Source: Saccharomonospora halophila 8 (GTDB lineage Bacteria > Actinomycetota > Actinomycetes > Mycobacteriales > Pseudonocardiaceae). From it: a stretch of 40,477 bases of DNA. The notes below the pieces were generated by a model. It was not told the origin of the DNA. It ran no database searches and saw only the letters and a list, made by a program, of their open reading frames with translations. The position numbers and the translations under genes were made by a program. Shown in pieces: positions 17,217 to 28,113 of this stretch; the stretch's first letter is position 1, and each line of letters opens with the position of its first letter. The stretch spans positions 33,978-74,454 of the forward strand of contig NZ_KB912488.1 of assembly GCF_000383775.1 (NCBI RefSeq), given 5' to 3'.

Positions 17217-17232
17217 GGGGCCGCCCGGCCCC
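17217..17232 (-). terminator. Short hairpin between rpsQ and rplN
   Basis: GGGGCC-GGGC-GGCCCC (6-bp stem, 4-nt loop) 3 nt after the rpsQ stop. It sits at the classical S10/spc operon boundary. It is too short to be sure; partial termination or RNA processing are possible. Confidence 0.4.
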
Positions 17233-17235
17233 TGA

Positions 17236-17517
17236 TTACTTGGCCTTCTCACGGATCTCGACGAGCCGCCAGCGCTTGGTCGCCGACGTCGGCCGGGTCT
17301 CCATCAGCGTGACCCGGTCGCCCACGCCCGCGGTGTTGCCCTCGTCGTGCGCCTTGACCTTCTTGGTCCGGCGCATGATCTTGCCGTAGAGCGGGTGCTT
17401 CTTACGGTCCTCGAGTTCCACGACGATCGTCTTGTCCATCTTGTCGGACACGACCAGGCCTTCACGCACCTTCCGGTAGTTCCGGTCGGTGTCCCTGCTC
17501 TGCACCGCTTCCGTCAT
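17236..17517 (-). CDS. rpsQ: Ribosomal protein uS17
   Basis: OB-fold 16S-binding protein. Core: [38 protein letters not shown] and [13 protein letters not shown]. The 93-residue length includes a short N-terminal extension ([13 protein letters not shown]) usual in actinobacteria. Overlaps rpmC by 4 nt. Confidence 0.97.
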   Translation of the reverse strand: MTEAVQSRDTDRNYRKVREGLVVSDKMDKTIVVELEDRKKHPLYGKIMRRTKKVKAHDEGNTAGVGDRVTLMETRPTSATKRWRLVEIREKAK

Positions 17518-17765
17518 GCGGCACCCTCACTCTCGTTCTCCTCGGGGGAGACGGACAGGCCGAGCTCCCGCTCCCGCATCACGGTGTAGATGCGGGCGAT
17601 GTCCGCGCGCACCGTGCGCAGCCTGCGGTTGTTGTCGAGCTGCCCGGTGGCCATCTGGAAGCGGAGGTTGAACAGTTCCTCCTTCGACTCCTTCAGGCGC
17701 AGCACGAGCTCGTCAGCAGTGAGCTCACGAAGTTCTGACGCCGCAACTCCTCCGGCCTTCGCCAT
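17514..17765 (-). CDS. rpmC: Ribosomal protein uL29
   Basis: Two-helix protein at the tunnel exit. [33 protein letters not shown] and [19 protein letters not shown] are the two helices; an acidic tail follows. 83 residues. Its ATG overlaps the rplP stop by one base and its stop overlaps rpsQ by 4 nt. Confidence 0.96.
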   Translation of the reverse strand: MAKAGGVAASELRELTADELVLRLKESKEELFNLRFQMATGQLDNNRRLRTVRADIARIYTVMRERELGLSVSPEENESEGAA

Positions 17766-18184
17766 CAGAACTCACCACCTTCGCGGTTCACGATCCGGCA
17801 CTTCATCGGCAGCTTGTGGATCGCGCGACGCATCGCCTCGTGGGCGACCGCCTCGTTCGGGAAGCTCATCTCGAACATGACGCGACCGGGCTTGACGTTG
17901 GCCACCCAGTACTCGGGCGACCCCTTGCCGCCACCCATGCGGGTCTCGGCGGGCTTCTTGGTCAGCGGCCGGTCCGGGAAGATGTTGATCCAGATCTTGC
18001 CGCCGCGCTTGACGTGCCGGGTCATCGCGATACGTGCCGACTCGATCTGCCGGTTGGTCACGTAACCCTGTTCGAGCGCCTGGATGCCGTAGTCACCGAA
18101 GTGCACCTTCGTGCCGCCCTTGGCCGCACCGGAAGTCCTCGGCGAGTGCTGCTTGCGGTACCTGACCTTGCGTGGGATGAGCAC
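17765..18184 (-). CDS. rplP: Ribosomal protein uL16
   Basis: Late-binding protein near the A-site tRNA elbow. GTG start at 18184: [15 protein letters not shown], then [32 protein letters not shown] and [18 protein letters not shown]. 139 residues. 3 nt after rpsC. Confidence 0.97.
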   Translation of the reverse strand: MLIPRKVRYRKQHSPRTSGAAKGGTKVHFGDYGIQALEQGYVTNRQIESARIAMTRHVKRGGKIWINIFPDRPLTKKPAETRMGGGKGSPEYWVANVKPGRVMFEMSFPNEAVAHEAMRRAIHKLPMKCRIVNREGGEF

Positions 18185-18187
18185 GCC

Positions 18188-19033
18188 TCAGCCCTCCGTC
18201 TTCTCTGCGGCGTCCGGGGACGCCACCTCCGGGGCCTGGCTCGCCGCGACATCGGTGTCGGTCTGCGTGTTCGCGGCGGCCCTGCTTGCTTCGGTCGACG
18301 TCGGCGTCGTGCCGGACGATCCGGACCGACGCCGCGACGGGCGCTCACGGCGCGGCGCACGCTCGGAGGCCGCGGCGGCCTCCCGCTCCTGCTTGGCCTT
18401 GAGGCCACCCATCAGGTCGCCCTTGTAGATCCACACCTTCACGCCGATGCGGCCGAACGTCGTCCGGGCCTCGAAGAACCCGTAGTCGATGTCGGCACGC
18501 AGGGTGTGCAGCGGGACCCGGCCGTCGCGGTAGTGCTCCGACCGCGACATCTCGGCGCCGCCGAGCCGGCCGCTGCACTGCACGCGGATGCCCTTGACCT
18601 GCGGCGAGCGCATCGACGTCTGGATCGCCTTGCGCATCGCACGCCGGAAGGCGACGCGGTTGGACAGCTGCTCGGCGATGCCCTGGGCCACGAGCTGCGC
18701 GTCGGCCTCGGAGTTCTTCACCTCGAGGATGTTGAGCTGCACCTGCTTGCCGGTGAGCTTCTCCAGCGCGCCGCGGATCCGGTCGGCCTCGGCGCCGCGG
18801 CGCCCGATGACGATGCCCGGACGGGCGGTGTGGATGTCGACACGGACCCGCTCCCGGGTGCGCTCGATCTCCACCTTGGAGATACCCGCACGCTCCATAC
18901 CGGTGGACAGGAGCTTGCGGATCTTGACGTCCTCGGCCACGTACTCCGAGTACTGCTTGTCGGCGTACCAGCGGGACTTCCAGTCCGTGGTGATCCCGAG
19001 CCGGAAGCCGTGCGGGTTGATCTTCTGGCCCAC
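18188..19033 (-). CDS. rpsC: Ribosomal protein uS3 with long C-terminal tail
   Basis: mRNA-entry helicase protein of the 30S head. KH domain about 40-110 with [13 protein letters not shown] (GXXG loop), then the C-terminal domain ([27 protein letters not shown]). After about residue 212 there is an Ala/Glu/Arg/Ser/Thr-rich tail, so it is 281 residues against 233 in E. coli. GTG start overlaps the rplV TAG by one base. Confidence 0.97.
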   Translation of the reverse strand: MGQKINPHGFRLGITTDWKSRWYADKQYSEYVAEDVKIRKLLSTGMERAGISKVEIERTRERVRVDIHTARPGIVIGRRGAEADRIRGALEKLTGKQVQLNILEVKNSEADAQLVAQGIAEQLSNRVAFRRAMRKAIQTSMRSPQVKGIRVQCSGRLGGAEMSRSEHYRDGRVPLHTLRADIDYGFFEARTTFGRIGVKVWIYKGDLMGGLKAKQEREAAAASERAPRRERPSRRRSGSSGTTPTSTEASRAAANTQTDTDVAASQAPEVASPDAAEKTEG

Positions 19034-19455
19034 TACCGGCCACCTGCCTTCTTCTTGCTCTTCGACTTCGCCTTGTCGGGACGCGACTCGACCTCCACCG
19101 TGATGTGGCTGGTCCGCTTCCGGATGCGGAACGCACGGCCCTGCGCCCGCGGGCGGATGCGCTTGAGCGTCGGACCCTCGTCGGCGTAGGCGTTCTTGAC
19201 CCAGAGCGTGTCCGGGTCGAGGTCGAGGTTGTTCTCCGCGTTGGCCATGGCGCTGGCGAGCACCTTGGCCAACTGGTCGCTGGCCGTCTGCGGCGCGTAC
19301 CGGAGCACGGCCAGGGCCTCGTTGGCGTTACGGCCCTTGATCAGCTCGATCACCCGGCGCACCTTGGTCGGCGAGTCCCGGACGAAGCGAGCCCGCGCGA
19401 AAGCCGTGGGCAGTTCCTGCGCCTCGGCAACCGCGTCACTACGCGCGTTCATCAT
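19033..19455 (-). CDS. rplV: Ribosomal protein uL22
   Basis: Its beta-hairpin lines the nascent-peptide tunnel. [43 protein letters not shown] and [20 protein letters not shown] (tunnel hairpin) are clear. The C-terminus is Lys-rich. Two ATGs in tandem (19455, 19452) follow GAAGGG; either may be used. 140 residues. Confidence 0.97.
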   Translation of the reverse strand: MMNARSDAVAEAQELPTAFARARFVRDSPTKVRRVIELIKGRNANEALAVLRYAPQTASDQLAKVLASAMANAENNLDLDPDTLWVKNAYADEGPTLKRIRPRAQGRAFRIRKRTSHITVEVESRPDKAKSKSKKKAGGR

Positions 19456-19478
19456 TACTTGCCCTTCTCGGTGCGCGC

Positions 19479-19760
19479 TCAGCGGCGGCGCGACTTGCGG
19501 TCATCCTTGACGTGGCCCTTGAAGGTCCGCGTCGGGGCGAACTCGCCCAGCTTGTGCCCCACCATCGCCTCGGTGACGAACACCGGGACGTGCTTGCGAC
19601 CGTCGTGCACCGCGATGGTGTGGCCGAGCATGTCCGGGGTGATCGTCGACCGGCGGGACCAGGTCTTGATGACGGTCTTCTTGCCCGAGTCGTTGAGCGC
19701 GTCCACCTTCTTGAGCAGGTGGTCGTCCACGAACGGGCCCTTCTTCAGGCTGCGTGGCAT
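19479..19760 (-). CDS. rpsS: Ribosomal protein uS19
   Basis: 30S head protein that forms a complex with S13. [20 protein letters not shown], then [29 protein letters not shown] and [16 protein letters not shown]. 93 residues, standard. Confidence 0.98.
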   Translation of the reverse strand: MPRSLKKGPFVDDHLLKKVDALNDSGKKTVIKTWSRRSTITPDMLGHTIAVHDGRKHVPVFVTEAMVGHKLGEFAPTRTFKGHVKDDRKSRRR

Positions 19761-19777
19761 CGGTGGCTACCTCCTAC

Positions 19778-20617
19778 TCAGCGCTTCTTCTTGCCGGTGC
19801 GCCTGCGGCGGACGATCAACTGGTCGCTCGGCTTGCGCCGGCGGGTACGACCCTCGGGCATACCGTTCGGATTGACCGGGTGCCGGCCACCGGACGTCCT
19901 GCCCTCACCACCACCGTGCGGGTGGTCGACCGGGTTCATCACGACACCGCGCACCGTCGGGCGCTTGCCACGCCAACGGCTGCGGCCCGCCTTGCCCCAG
20001 CTGATGTTCGAGTGCTCCGAGTTGCCGACCTCACCGACCGTGGCCCGGTTGCGCACGTCCACGTTGCGGATCTCGCCCGAAGGCATCCGCAGCTGCGCGT
20101 ACGGTCCGTCCTTGGCCACGAGCTGCACGCGCGCACCGGCCGAGCGGGCGATCTTCGCGCCGCCTCCGGGCCGCAGCTCGATCGCGTGTACCACCGTGCC
20201 GACCGGGATGTTGCGCAGCGGCAGGTTGTTGCCCGGCTTGATGTCGGCCTTCGGGCCGTTCTCGATCTTGTCGCCCTGCTTCAGCTTGTCCGGGGCGATG
20301 ATGTAGCGCTTCTCGCCGTCGGCGTAGTGCAGCAGAGCGATCCGGGCGGTCCGGTTCGGGTCGTACTCGATGTGCGCGACCTTCGCCGGGACGCCGTCCT
20401 TGTCGTTGCGCCGGAAGTCCACGATCCGGTAGGCCCGCTTGTGCCCACCGCCCTTGTGCCGGGTCGTGATCTTGCCGCGGGCGTTCCGGCCTCCGGTCTT
20501 CGAGACCGGCTTGACCAGCGACTTCTCCGGCTCCGACCGCGTGATCTCAGCGAAGTCGGCGACCGAGGAACCCCGGCGCCCTCCACTTGTTGGCTTGTAC
20601 TTGCGGATGCTGCCCAT
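19778..20617 (-). CDS. rplB: Ribosomal protein uL2
   Basis: Highly conserved protein close to the peptidyl transferase centre. [18 protein letters not shown], the SH3-like middle, and the [13 protein letters not shown] loop with its essential His are present. 279 residues. 14 nt from rplW. Confidence 0.98.
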   Translation of the reverse strand: MGSIRKYKPTSGGRRGSSVADFAEITRSEPEKSLVKPVSKTGGRNARGKITTRHKGGGHKRAYRIVDFRRNDKDGVPAKVAHIEYDPNRTARIALLHYADGEKRYIIAPDKLKQGDKIENGPKADIKPGNNLPLRNIPVGTVVHAIELRPGGGAKIARSAGARVQLVAKDGPYAQLRMPSGEIRNVDVRNRATVGEVGNSEHSNISWGKAGRSRWRGKRPTVRGVVMNPVDHPHGGGEGRTSGGRHPVNPNGMPEGRTRRRKPSDQLIVRRRRTGKKKR

Positions 20618-20631
20618 GTCGTCTCAGTCCC

Positions 20632-20943
20632 TTACGCGGCTGGTCCGCCGAAGATCTCGATCGGCTTGCTCTCGGCCGACAGCGTGACGATGGCGCGCTT
20701 GGTGTCCTTGCGCTTGCCGAAGCCGTACCGGGTGCGCTTGCGCTTGCCCGGCCGGTTCTGGGTGTTCACACTGACGACCTTCACGCCGAAGATCTTCTCG
20801 ACCGCCACCTTGACCTGCGTCTTGTTGGCGTCGGGACGAACCAGGAACGTGTACTTGTGGTCGTCGAGCAGCCCGTAGGACTTCTCGGAGATCACCGGCG
20901 CGATCAGCACGTCGCGCGGGTCGGGGATCGCCACGGAGCTCAT
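20632..20943 (-). CDS. rplW: Ribosomal protein uL23
   Basis: Tunnel-exit docking site for trigger factor and [23 protein letters not shown] and [20 protein letters not shown] are typical. 103 residues. Overlaps the rplD stop by 4 nt (ATGA). Confidence 0.97.
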   Translation of the reverse strand: MSSVAIPDPRDVLIAPVISEKSYGLLDDHKYTFLVRPDANKTQVKVAVEKIFGVKVVSVNTQNRPGKRKRTRYGFGKRKDTKRAIVTLSAESKPIEIFGGPAA

Positions 20944-21620
20944 GCCTGCACACTCCCTTCGGCCGTCGTCTCCGCGCCGGCGCCCTTGTGCGGGGCGGGC
21001 CCGGCCAGGAAGGCGTCGAACGCGGCCCTGGTGAACACCACGTCGTCGTTCACGAGCACGTCGTAGGTGTTGAGCTGGTCCGGCGTGATCAGGTGGACGT
21101 GCGGCAGGTTCCGCGCCGACAGCACGCTGCGCTCGTCGTCGCGGTCCACCACGACCAGCACGCGCGTCGCGTCGGTGACCGCGGCCAGTGCGGCCTTCGC
21201 CGCCTTCGTCGACGGCTTCTCACCGCTGACCAGCTCGGTCACCACGTGCAGCTGCCCGGACCGCGCACGGTCGGACAGCGCGCCCCGCAGCGCCGCGGCC
21301 TTCATCTTCTTCGGCGTCCGCTGGGTGTAGTCCCGCGTCGTGGGACCGTGCACCGTGCCACCGCCGACGAACTGCGGCGCCCGGACCGAGCCCTGACGCG
21401 CACGCCCGGTGCCCTTCTGCCGGTACGGCTTGCGGCCACCGCCGCGGACGTCGCCGCGGGTCTTCGTCTCGTGCGTGCCCTGCCGCGCCGCGGCGAGCTG
21501 CGCCACCACGACCTGGTGCATCAACGGGATGTTGGCCTGCACGTCGAAGATCTCCGCGGGCAGCTCGACCGTGCCCTGGGCCTGGCCCGCCGGAGTCTTC
21601 ACCTCGACCGTCGCGGTCAT
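20940..21620 (-). CDS. rplD: Ribosomal protein uL4
   Basis: Its extended loop lines the tunnel (macrolide region); the loop reads [19 protein letters not shown] with the Lys of QKGTGR intact. Downstream: [27 protein letters not shown]. In E. coli L4 regulates the S10 operon. 226 residues. Overlaps rplC and rplW by 4 nt each. Confidence 0.97.
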   Translation of the reverse strand: MTATVEVKTPAGQAQGTVELPAEIFDVQANIPLMHQVVVAQLAAARQGTHETKTRGDVRGGGRKPYRQKGTGRARQGSVRAPQFVGGGTVHGPTTRDYTQRTPKKMKAAALRGALSDRARSGQLHVVTELVSGEKPSTKAAKAALAAVTDATRVLVVVDRDDERSVLSARNLPHVHLITPDQLNTYDVLVNDDVVFTRAAFDAFLAGPAPHKGAGAETTAEGSVQA

Positions 21621-22273
21621 TGCGTCACACCACCCTTCGCGGCGCTGCGGACGAACACCAGGCCGTTCTTCGGGCCGGGAACCGCTCCCTTGATCAGCAG
21701 CAGACCGTCGTCGGCGCGCACCGAGTGCACGCGCAGGCCCTGCGTCGTGACGCGGTTGCGGCCCATCCGGCCCGCCATCTTCTTGCCCTTGAACACGCGA
21801 CCGGGCGTCGCCGCCCCGCCGATCGCACCCGGCTTGCGGTGCGTGGCCTGGTTACCGTGGGCGGCACCCTGACCGGAGAAGCCGTGCCGCTTCATGCCGC
21901 CGGCGAACCCCTTGCCCTTGGTCGTGCCGGTCACGTCGACCAGCGTGCCGTCGTCGAAGATCTCGACGGTGAGCTCCTGGCCGACCTCGTAGGTGTCCGC
22001 GTCCGAGGTGCGCAGCTCCGCGAGGTGCCGCCGAGGGGTCACACCGGCCTTCTCGAAGTGGCCCGACTTCGGCTTGTTCACCTTCCGCGGGTCCACGGCG
22101 CCGAACGCCAGCTGCACGGCCGAGTAGCCGTCCTTGTCGTTGTCGCGCACCTGGGTCACCACGTTCGGCCCCGCCTTGACGACCGTCACCGGGATGACCC
22201 GGTTGTTCTCGTCGAAGACCTGGGTCATGCCGAGCTTGGTGCCCAGGATGCCCTTCACTTGCCTTTCAGACAT
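21617..22273 (-). CDS. rplC: Ribosomal protein uL3
   Basis: Early-assembly protein reaching the peptidyl transferase centre. [20 protein letters not shown] at the start, then [22 protein letters not shown] and GSVG-type loop equivalents [23 protein letters not shown]. 218 residues. 30 nt after rpsJ. Confidence 0.97.
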   Translation of the reverse strand: MSERQVKGILGTKLGMTQVFDENNRVIPVTVVKAGPNVVTQVRDNDKDGYSAVQLAFGAVDPRKVNKPKSGHFEKAGVTPRRHLAELRTSDADTYEVGQELTVEIFDDGTLVDVTGTTKGKGFAGGMKRHGFSGQGAAHGNQATHRKPGAIGGAATPGRVFKGKKMAGRMGRNRVTTQGLRVHSVRADDGLLLIKGAVPGPKNGLVFVRSAAKGGVTQ

Positions 22274-22303
22274 CAGTCTCTATCTCCGCCGCTCGACCAA
22301 CGC

Positions 22304-22609
22304 TTACTGGATGTTGACGTCGACGCTCGCCGGAAGGTCGATGCGCATGAGCGCGTCCACCGTCTTCGGCGTCGGTTCGAGGATGTCGATCAGACGCTTG
22401 TGCGTGCGCATCTCGAAGTGCTCGCGCGAGTCCTTGTACTTGTGCGGCGAGCGGATGACGCAGTAAACGTTCTTCTCGGTCGGCAGCGGCACAGGTCCGA
22501 CCACCGAGGCACCGGTGCGCGTCACCGTCTCGACGATCTTGCGCGCGCTGCTGTCGATCGCCTCGTGGTCGTAGGCCTTGAGCCTGATGCGGATCTTCTG
22601 TCCCGCCAT
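22304..22609 (-). CDS. rpsJ: Ribosomal protein uS10
   Basis: uS10 (NusE) is a 30S head protein that also joins antitermination complexes. [55 protein letters not shown] and [18 protein letters not shown]. 101 residues. AAGGAA precedes the ATG. First gene of the S10 operon. Confidence 0.98.
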   Translation of the reverse strand: MAGQKIRIRLKAYDHEAIDSSARKIVETVTRTGASVVGPVPLPTEKNVYCVIRSPHKYKDSREHFEMRTHKRLIDILEPTPKTVDALMRIDLPASVDVNIQ

Positions 22610-22725
22610 GGTTCCTTACCGTCTCGTCCTCGACCGGTCCGACACGACTCCGCGGGTCCGGTCCGCCTTCGATCCTTCGATCGCCGACCCGTTCACCGCA
22701 GCTCGCCACCGGACGGTCGGGGAAT

Positions 22726-22754
22726 CGTCTAGTACCGCTGTTCTCGCACGTCAA
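22726..22754 (-). promoter_or_regulatory. Sigma-A-type promoter of the S10 operon
   Basis: TTGACG (22754-22749), 17-nt spacer, TAGACG (22731-22726) on the minus strand, 116 nt upstream of rpsJ. Spacing is ideal and the -35 is 5 of 6. It predicts a leader of about 110 nt. Confidence 0.65.
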
Positions 22755-22909
22755 CGACCTATCCCCGGCCCCCGCGCTCGGGCGTGTCGCCCGGGCCACG
22801 CAGACTGATCCCGCAGGATCGTTGTCGTGCCGCCAGGTCTGCTTCCTCGGAGCGTCGGCTCGGCCGATCACTCCCGACTCGCGAACTTCACGAGCCCGGG
22901 GCGCTCACA

Positions 22910-22968
22910 GTGGGGCGGCCGATTTCTCCGGCCTGCGTGACGAGTCCTTGCGAAATCGGCCGCCCCAC
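22910..22968 (-). terminator. Long inverted repeat after tuf
   Basis: Perfect 17-bp arms (GTGGGGCGGCCGATTTC at 22910-22926 and its complement at 22952-22968) with a 25-nt loop, 64 nt after the tuf stop. It likely terminates the str operon. The rest of the 22610-23032 gap holds the S10 promoter and no gene. Confidence 0.65.
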
Positions 22969-23032
22969 GTCGAGCAACCTGTTCAGGATGCCACACCGAG
23001 GTGCGACATCCGCACCCGGGGGTCCGGGTACC

Positions 23033-24226
23033 TTACTTGACGATCTTGGTGACCTGACCGGCGCCCACGGTGCGGCCACCCTCGCGGATGGCGAACCGCA
23101 GACCCTCGTCCATCGCGACCGGCTGGATCAGCTGGACCGAGATCTCGGTGTTGTCGCCCGGCATCACCATCTCCGTGCCCTCCGGCAGCGTCACCACACC
23201 GGTGACGTCGGTGGTGCGGAAGTAGAACTGCGGGCGGTAGTTGTTGAAGAACGGCGTGTGCCGGCCACCCTCGTCCTTGGCCAAGATGTAGACCGAGGCC
23301 TGGAACTCGGTGTGCGGGGTGGTGGTGCCCGGCTTCACGACGACCTGGCCGCGCTCGACGTCCTCACGCTTGACACCACGCAGCAGCAGGGCGGCGTTGT
23401 CGCCGGCCTGACCGTAGTCCAGCATCTTGTTGAACATCTCGATGCTGGTGACGGTGGTCTTGCGGGCGTCCGGCTTGATGCCGACGATCTCGACCTCTTC
23501 GTTCAGCTTGATCTCGCCGCGCTCGATCCGGCCGGTGACCACCGTGCCGCGGCCGGTGATCGTGAAGACGTCCTCGATCGGCATCAGGAACGGCTTGTCG
23601 GTGGCCCGCACCGGGTCCGGGATGTTCTGGTCGACGCCGTCCATCAGCTCGAGGATGCTCTGCGCCCACTTCTCGTCGCCCTCCAGCGCCTGCAGCGCCG
23701 AGACGCGGACGACCGGGGCGTCGTCGCCGGGGAACTCCTGCGAGCTGAGCAGCTCACGGACCTCCATCTCGACGAGCTCGAGGATCTCCTCGTCGTCGAC
23801 CATGTCCGCCTTGTTCAGCGCCACCACGATGTAGGGGACGCCGACCTGGCGGGCCAGCAGCACGTGCTCCCGGGTCTGCGGCATCGGGCCGTCGGTCGCC
23901 GCGACCACCAGGATGGCGCCGTCCATCTGCGCCGCACCGGTAATCATGTTCTTGATGTAGTCGGCGTGGCCGGGCGCGTCCACGTGCGCGTAGTGCCGCG
24001 CCTCGGTCTGGTACTCGACGTGCGCGATGTTGATCGTGATGCCGCGCTGCTTCTCCTCCGGGGCGTTGTCGATCTGCTCGAACGCCCTGGACTTGTTCAG
24101 CTCGGGGTACTTCTCGTGAAGCACCTTGGTGATCGCCGCGGTCAGCGTGGTCTTGCCGTGGTCGACGTGACCGATGGTCCCGATGTTGACGTGCGGCTTG
24201 CCCCGCTCGAACTTCGCCTTCGCCAC
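23033..24226 (-). CDS. tuf: Elongation factor Tu
   Basis: Delivers aminoacyl-tRNA to the ribosome. P-loop GHVDHGKT at 19-26, DAPGH switch, NKAD guanine motif; domains 2 and 3 follow ([34 protein letters not shown]). 397 residues. GTG start with AGGAGG upstream. It is separated from fusA by the tandem array at 24352-24695. The stretch 24227-24351 shows no clear promoter; it has a GGGGACTCCCC palindrome. Confidence 0.98.
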   Translation of the reverse strand: MAKAKFERGKPHVNIGTIGHVDHGKTTLTAAITKVLHEKYPELNKSRAFEQIDNAPEEKQRGITINIAHVEYQTEARHYAHVDAPGHADYIKNMITGAAQMDGAILVVAATDGPMPQTREHVLLARQVGVPYIVVALNKADMVDDEEILELVEMEVRELLSSQEFPGDDAPVVRVSALQALEGDEKWAQSILELMDGVDQNIPDPVRATDKPFLMPIEDVFTITGRGTVVTGRIERGEIKLNEEVEIVGIKPDARKTTVTSIEMFNKMLDYGQAGDNAALLLRGVKREDVERGQVVVKPGTTTPHTEFQASVYILAKDEGGRHTPFFNNYRPQFYFRTTDVTGVVTLPEGTEMVMPGDNTEISVQLIQPVAMDEGLRFAIREGGRTVGAGQVTKIVK

Positions 24227-24351
24227 TGGAATGTCCTCCTGGACTTTCTTGCTCGCGACCGGCGTGGCAGCCGGCCGACGACTCGATCTGGTCGGTTGTG
24301 CGGACCCTAGGGGGAGTCCCCTTTCACGCCCGCGGATGGGTGCTCCGGGTT

Positions 24352-24695
24352 ACTCCCCCGTCGCCTTCGCGATGACCACTGCTCGGCTCCGGGAGAGTCG
24401 CGCGCCTCGCGAGCCCACGCTCACTCGATGCTCACTCCCCCGTCGCCTTCGCGTCATCAGTGCTCGCCTCCGGGAGAGTTGCGCGCCTCGCGAGCCCACG
24501 CTCACTCGATGCTCACTCCCCCGTCGCCTTCGCGTCATCAGTGCTCGCCTCCGGGAGAGTTGCGCGCCTCGCGAGCCCACGCTCACTCGATGCTCACTCC
24601 CCGTCGCCTTCGCGTCATCAGTGCTCGCCTCCGGGAGAGTTGCGCGCCTCGCGAGCCCACGCTCACTCGATGCTCACTCCCCCGTCGCCTTCGCG
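24352..24695. repeat. Tandem ~81-bp repeat array duplicating the fusA 3' end
   Basis: The 20-mer ACTCCCCCGTCGCCTTCGCG recurs at 24352, 24434, 24515, 24596 (one C fewer) and 24676. Unit lengths are 82, 81, 81 and 80. Units 2 and 3 are identical, unit 4 differs by the missing C, and unit 1 is diverged. On the minus strand the last occurrence is the genuine end of fusA (codons for AKATGE and the TGA); each unit therefore repeats the fusA tail plus about 55 nt downstream. Unit 1 even ends VVIAKATGE-stop in frame. No gene is supported inside. It fills most of the fusA-tuf gap. Confidence 0.95.
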
Positions 24696-26773
24696 ATGAT
24701 CTCCTTCGCGACGTTCGCCGGAACCTCGGCGTAGGAATCGAAGACCATCGTGTAGTTGGCGCGACCCTGGGTCTTCGACCGCAGGTCACCCACGTACCCG
24801 AACATCTCCGACAGCGGCACGAGCGCCTTCACGACACGCGTACCGGAACGCTCCTCCATGGCCTGGATCTGGCCACGGCGGGAGTTCAGGTCACCGATGA
24901 CGTCACCCATGTACTCCTCGGGTGTGGTCACCTCGACCGCCATCATCGGCTCCAGCAGTACCGGGTTCGCCTTCTTCGCGGCATCCTTCATCGCCATCGA
25001 ACCGGCGACCTTGAAGGCCATCTCCGAAGAGTCGACCTCGTGGTACGCACCGTCCAACAGGGTGAACTTCAGCCCGACGAGCGGGTAACCGGCCAACACG
25101 CCGTACTGCATGGCGTCCTGCGCGCCCTCGTCGACCGACGGGATGTACTCCTTCGGCACACGCCCACCGGTGACCTGGTTGTCGAACTCGTACAGCGCAC
25201 CGTCCCCGGAGGTCAGCGGCTCCAGCTTCACGATCACCCGCGCGAACTGGCCGGACCCACCGGTCTGCTTCTTGTGCGTGAACTCCAGCTTGTCCACGGT
25301 CTTGCGGATGGTCTCGCGGTAGGAGACCTGAGGCTTACCGATGTTCGCCTCGACCTTGAAGTCGGTCTTCATCCGGTTGACCAGCACCTCGAGGTGGAGC
25401 TCACCCATGCCCTCGATGATGGTCTGACCGGTCTCCTCGTCCTGGCTCACCCGGAACGTCGGGTCCTCCTCGGCGAGCTTCTGGATCGCCGTGGAGAGCT
25501 TGTCCTGGTCGGAACGGGTCTTCGGCTCGATCGCGACCTTGATGACCGGCTCAGGGAAGGTCATCGACTCGAGCACGATCGGGTTCTGGGCGTCGGCCAG
25601 GGTGTCACCGGTCGTGGTGTCCTTGAGGCCCTGAACCGCGTAGATGTGCCCCGCCTGAGCGTCCTCGACCGGGTTCTCCTTGTTGGAGTGCATCTGGAAC
25701 AGCTTCCCGATGCGCTCCTTGCGCTCCTTGGTCGCGTTGATGATCTGCGTCCCCGAAGCGACCTTGCCGGAGTACACCCGGATGTAGGTCAGCTTGCCGT
25801 AGAACGGGTGCACCGCGACCTTCGACACGAGCGCCGAGAACGGCTCCTCCGTCGAGGGCTTCCGGGAGACGCGGGTCTCCCCGTCCCGGAGCAGGCCCTC
25901 GACCGGCGGCACGTCCAGCGGCGACGGAAGGTAGTCGACCACGGCGTCCAGCATCGGCTGCACGCCCTTGTTCTTGAACGCGGACCCCGCGAGCACCGGG
26001 AATGCCTCCCGGTCGACGGTGAGCTTGCGGATACCGGCCTTGATCTCGGCCTCGCTCAGCTCCTCACCGCCGAAGTACCGCTCCATCAGCTCGTCGTCCG
26101 TCTCGGCGATGGCCTCGACGAGCTTCTCGCGGTACTCCGCGGCCCGGTCGGCGAGATCGGCCGGGATGTCCTCGACCTCGTACTTCTCGCCCTTCTTGAC
26201 GTCACCGCGCCAGGTCAGGGCCTTCATCTGAACGAGGTCGACGATGCCCTGGAAGTCGCTCTCCGCGCCGATCGGCAGCTGGAGGACGAGCGGGCGGGCG
26301 CCGAGCCGCTCGGAGATGGTGTCCACGGTGAAGTAGAAGTCCGCGCCGAGCTTGTCCATCTTGTTGACGAAGCAGATGCGCGGGACGTCGTACTTGTCGG
26401 CCTGCCGCCAGACCTGCTCGGACTGCGGCTCGACACCCTCCTTGCCGTCGAACACGGCGACGGCACCGTCGAGCACGCGGAGCGAGCGCTCCACCTCGAC
26501 GGTGAAGTCCACGTGGCCCGGGGTGTCGATGATGTTGATCTGGTAGTCGTCCCAGAACGTCGTGGTAGCAGCCGAGGTGATCGTGATACCCCGCTTCTGC
26601 TCCTCGTCCATCCAGTCCATCGTGGCCGCGCCGTCGTGGACCTCACCGAGCTTGTAGTTGATCCCGGTGTAGAACAGGATCCGTTCGGTGGTGGTGGTCT
26701 TACCGGCGTCGATGTGGGCCATGATGCCGATGTTGCGGACCTTGTTGAGGTCGGTCAGCACGTCACGTGCCAC
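24674..26773 (-). CDS. fusA: Elongation factor G
   Basis: Translocation GTPase. GTG 26773 is used ([21 protein letters not shown]), with AGGGGA upstream; the TTG frame to 26821 is not family-like. G1 motif AHIDAGKT at 19-26, [13 protein letters not shown], then domains II-V ending AKATGE. 699 residues, standard. Its last codons are the first copy of a tandem repeat. Confidence 0.98.
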   Translation of the reverse strand: MARDVLTDLNKVRNIGIMAHIDAGKTTTTERILFYTGINYKLGEVHDGAATMDWMDEEQKRGITITSAATTTFWDDYQINIIDTPGHVDFTVEVERSLRVLDGAVAVFDGKEGVEPQSEQVWRQADKYDVPRICFVNKMDKLGADFYFTVDTISERLGARPLVLQLPIGAESDFQGIVDLVQMKALTWRGDVKKGEKYEVEDIPADLADRAAEYREKLVEAIAETDDELMERYFGGEELSEAEIKAGIRKLTVDREAFPVLAGSAFKNKGVQPMLDAVVDYLPSPLDVPPVEGLLRDGETRVSRKPSTEEPFSALVSKVAVHPFYGKLTYIRVYSGKVASGTQIINATKERKERIGKLFQMHSNKENPVEDAQAGHIYAVQGLKDTTTGDTLADAQNPIVLESMTFPEPVIKVAIEPKTRSDQDKLSTAIQKLAEEDPTFRVSQDEETGQTIIEGMGELHLEVLVNRMKTDFKVEANIGKPQVSYRETIRKTVDKLEFTHKKQTGGSGQFARVIVKLEPLTSGDGALYEFDNQVTGGRVPKEYIPSVDEGAQDAMQYGVLAGYPLVGLKFTLLDGAYHEVDSSEMAFKVAGSMAMKDAAKKANPVLLEPMMAVEVTTPEEYMGDVIGDLNSRRGQIQAMEERSGTRVVKALVPLSEMFGYVGDLRSKTQGRANYTMVFDSYAEVPANVAKEIIAKATGE

Positions 26774-26866
26774 TTGATGTTCCCCTGTCCTGAACGTGGA
26801 ACCCGGCATTGGCGCGGTCAAACGGACCGGGCGACCGTGTCCGACGGTTCACTGCGATGTTCGGGC

Positions 26867-27337
26867 TCACCAACGGTAGTGAGCGAAGGCCTTGTTCGAC
26901 TCGGCCATCTTGTGGGTGTCCTCGCGGCGCTTCACGCTGGCCCCGAGGCCGTTGCTCGCGTCGAGCAGCTCGTTCTGCAGGCGCTCGATCATCGTCTTCT
27001 CACGGCGCTGCCGCGAGTAGGTGACGAGCCAGCGCAGCGCGAGAGTGGTCGACCGGCCCGGCTTGACCTCGATGGGCACCTGGTAGGTGGCACCACCGAC
27101 GCGGCGGCTCTTCACCTCGAGGGTGGGCTTCACGTTGTCGAGCGCACGCTTGAGGGTGACGACCGGGTCGGTACCGGTCTTCTCCCGGGCGCCCTCAAGC
27201 GCGCCGTAGACGATGCGCTCGGCCACCGAACGCTTCCCGTCCCGCAACACCTTGTTCACCAACTGGGTGACGAGCGGAGATGCGTACACCGGGTCGGAGG
27301 TCAGTGGCCGCTTCGGGGCCGGACCCTTGCGGGGCAT
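26867..27337 (-). CDS. rpsG: Ribosomal protein uS7
   Basis: Nucleates 30S head assembly and, in E. coli, represses the str operon. [57 protein letters not shown]. 156 residues. ATG overlaps the rpsL stop by one base (TAATG). Confidence 0.98.
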   Translation of the reverse strand: MPRKGPAPKRPLTSDPVYASPLVTQLVNKVLRDGKRSVAERIVYGALEGAREKTGTDPVVTLKRALDNVKPTLEVKSRRVGGATYQVPIEVKPGRSTTLALRWLVTYSRQRREKTMIERLQNELLDASNGLGASVKRREDTHKMAESNKAFAHYRW

Positions 27338-27711
27338 TAGCTCTTCTCCTTCTTCGCGCCGTACCGGCTGCGCGCCTGCTTGCGGTTCTTCACGCCCTGC
27401 GTGTCGAGCGAACCGCGGATGATCTTGTAGCGAACACCCGGAAGGTCCTTCACACGGCCGCCACGCACGAGCACCATCGAGTGTTCCTGCAGGTTGTGGC
27501 CCTCACCGGGAATGTAGGCCGTGACCTCGATGCCGTTGCTCAGCTTCACACGGGCGACCTTGCGCAGTGCGGAGTTCGGCTTCTTGGGCGTGGTGGTGTA
27601 CACGCGCGTGCACACACCGCGACGCTGCGGGCTCCCCTTGAGCGCCGCCGTCTTCTGAGCGGCAGCCTTGTCCTGGCGGCCCTTGCGGACCAGCTGCTGG
27701 ATCGTGGGCAA
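27337..27711 (-). CDS. rpsL: Ribosomal protein uS12
   Basis: Decoding-centre protein. TTG 27711 ([14 protein letters not shown]) gives the standard 124 residues. Lys43 (TTTPKKPNS) and Lys88 ([10 protein letters not shown]), the streptomycin positions, are wild type. The longer upstream frame to 27798 is not family-like. First gene of the str operon. Confidence 0.97.
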   Translation of the reverse strand: MPTIQQLVRKGRQDKAAAQKTAALKGSPQRRGVCTRVYTTTPKKPNSALRKVARVKLSNGIEVTAYIPGEGHNLQEHSMVLVRGGRVKDLPGVRYKIIRGSLDTQGVKNRKQARSRYGAKKEKS

Positions 27712-28113
27712 TGGACCAGCTTTCTGTTGCGTCCTACTTAGCTCTACTGTGCTCCCCGGTACCCGCGGTCGGGCGTGTCGGCCCGTCTTGCGGATCATTG
27801 AGATCCGTCAACGTCCCCTCGGGGTTGCCGTGGAAACCCGCGCCACCTCCGCCACCGGGGCACCCGAAGCACCCCGCCGTGACCTGAAGGCACACGGAGG
27901 GCCCGACACCTGCCGGGCACGGTCGTCAAAGATACCCGCCCATGCTCAGAGCTACCACATCGGGGGTCGCTGAGACCCTCGATGCGAGCCCGGCGGACGT
28001 CTTTTCCTCACCAGTTTACCCCATCCCACACCGGAACGGGGGCCGCGTGGTCCATGATTGGTCGCGCAACGTGTCCAACCACCTACGCGGTTCCATCCAT
28101 CGGGGAGGCAGGA
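27712..28113. other. Divergent intergenic region rpsL / YbaB-like gene
   Basis: No gene supported. It must contain promoters in both directions. On the minus strand TTGACG hexamers occur at 27929-27924 and 27812-27807, but no convincing -10 at 16-18 nt was found for either. The plus-strand gene is preceded by GGGGAGGCAGGA. An operator cannot be named. Confidence 0.4.

Noticed and set aside
24350-24586. 78-codon minus-strand frame inside the tandem array
   Set aside because: Repeated [19 protein letters not shown] units come from the DNA repeat; no ribosome binding site and the missing base in unit 4 breaks the frame. Its fusA-like end is used as evidence of duplication, not of a gene.
24352-24695. 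CRISPR array
   Set aside because: Units are contiguous 80-82 bp copies with no unique spacers between short repeats.
24428-27340. 970-codon plus-strand open frame over fusA and rpsG
   Set aside because: Antisense shadow; its first part is only the tandem repeat read in another frame.
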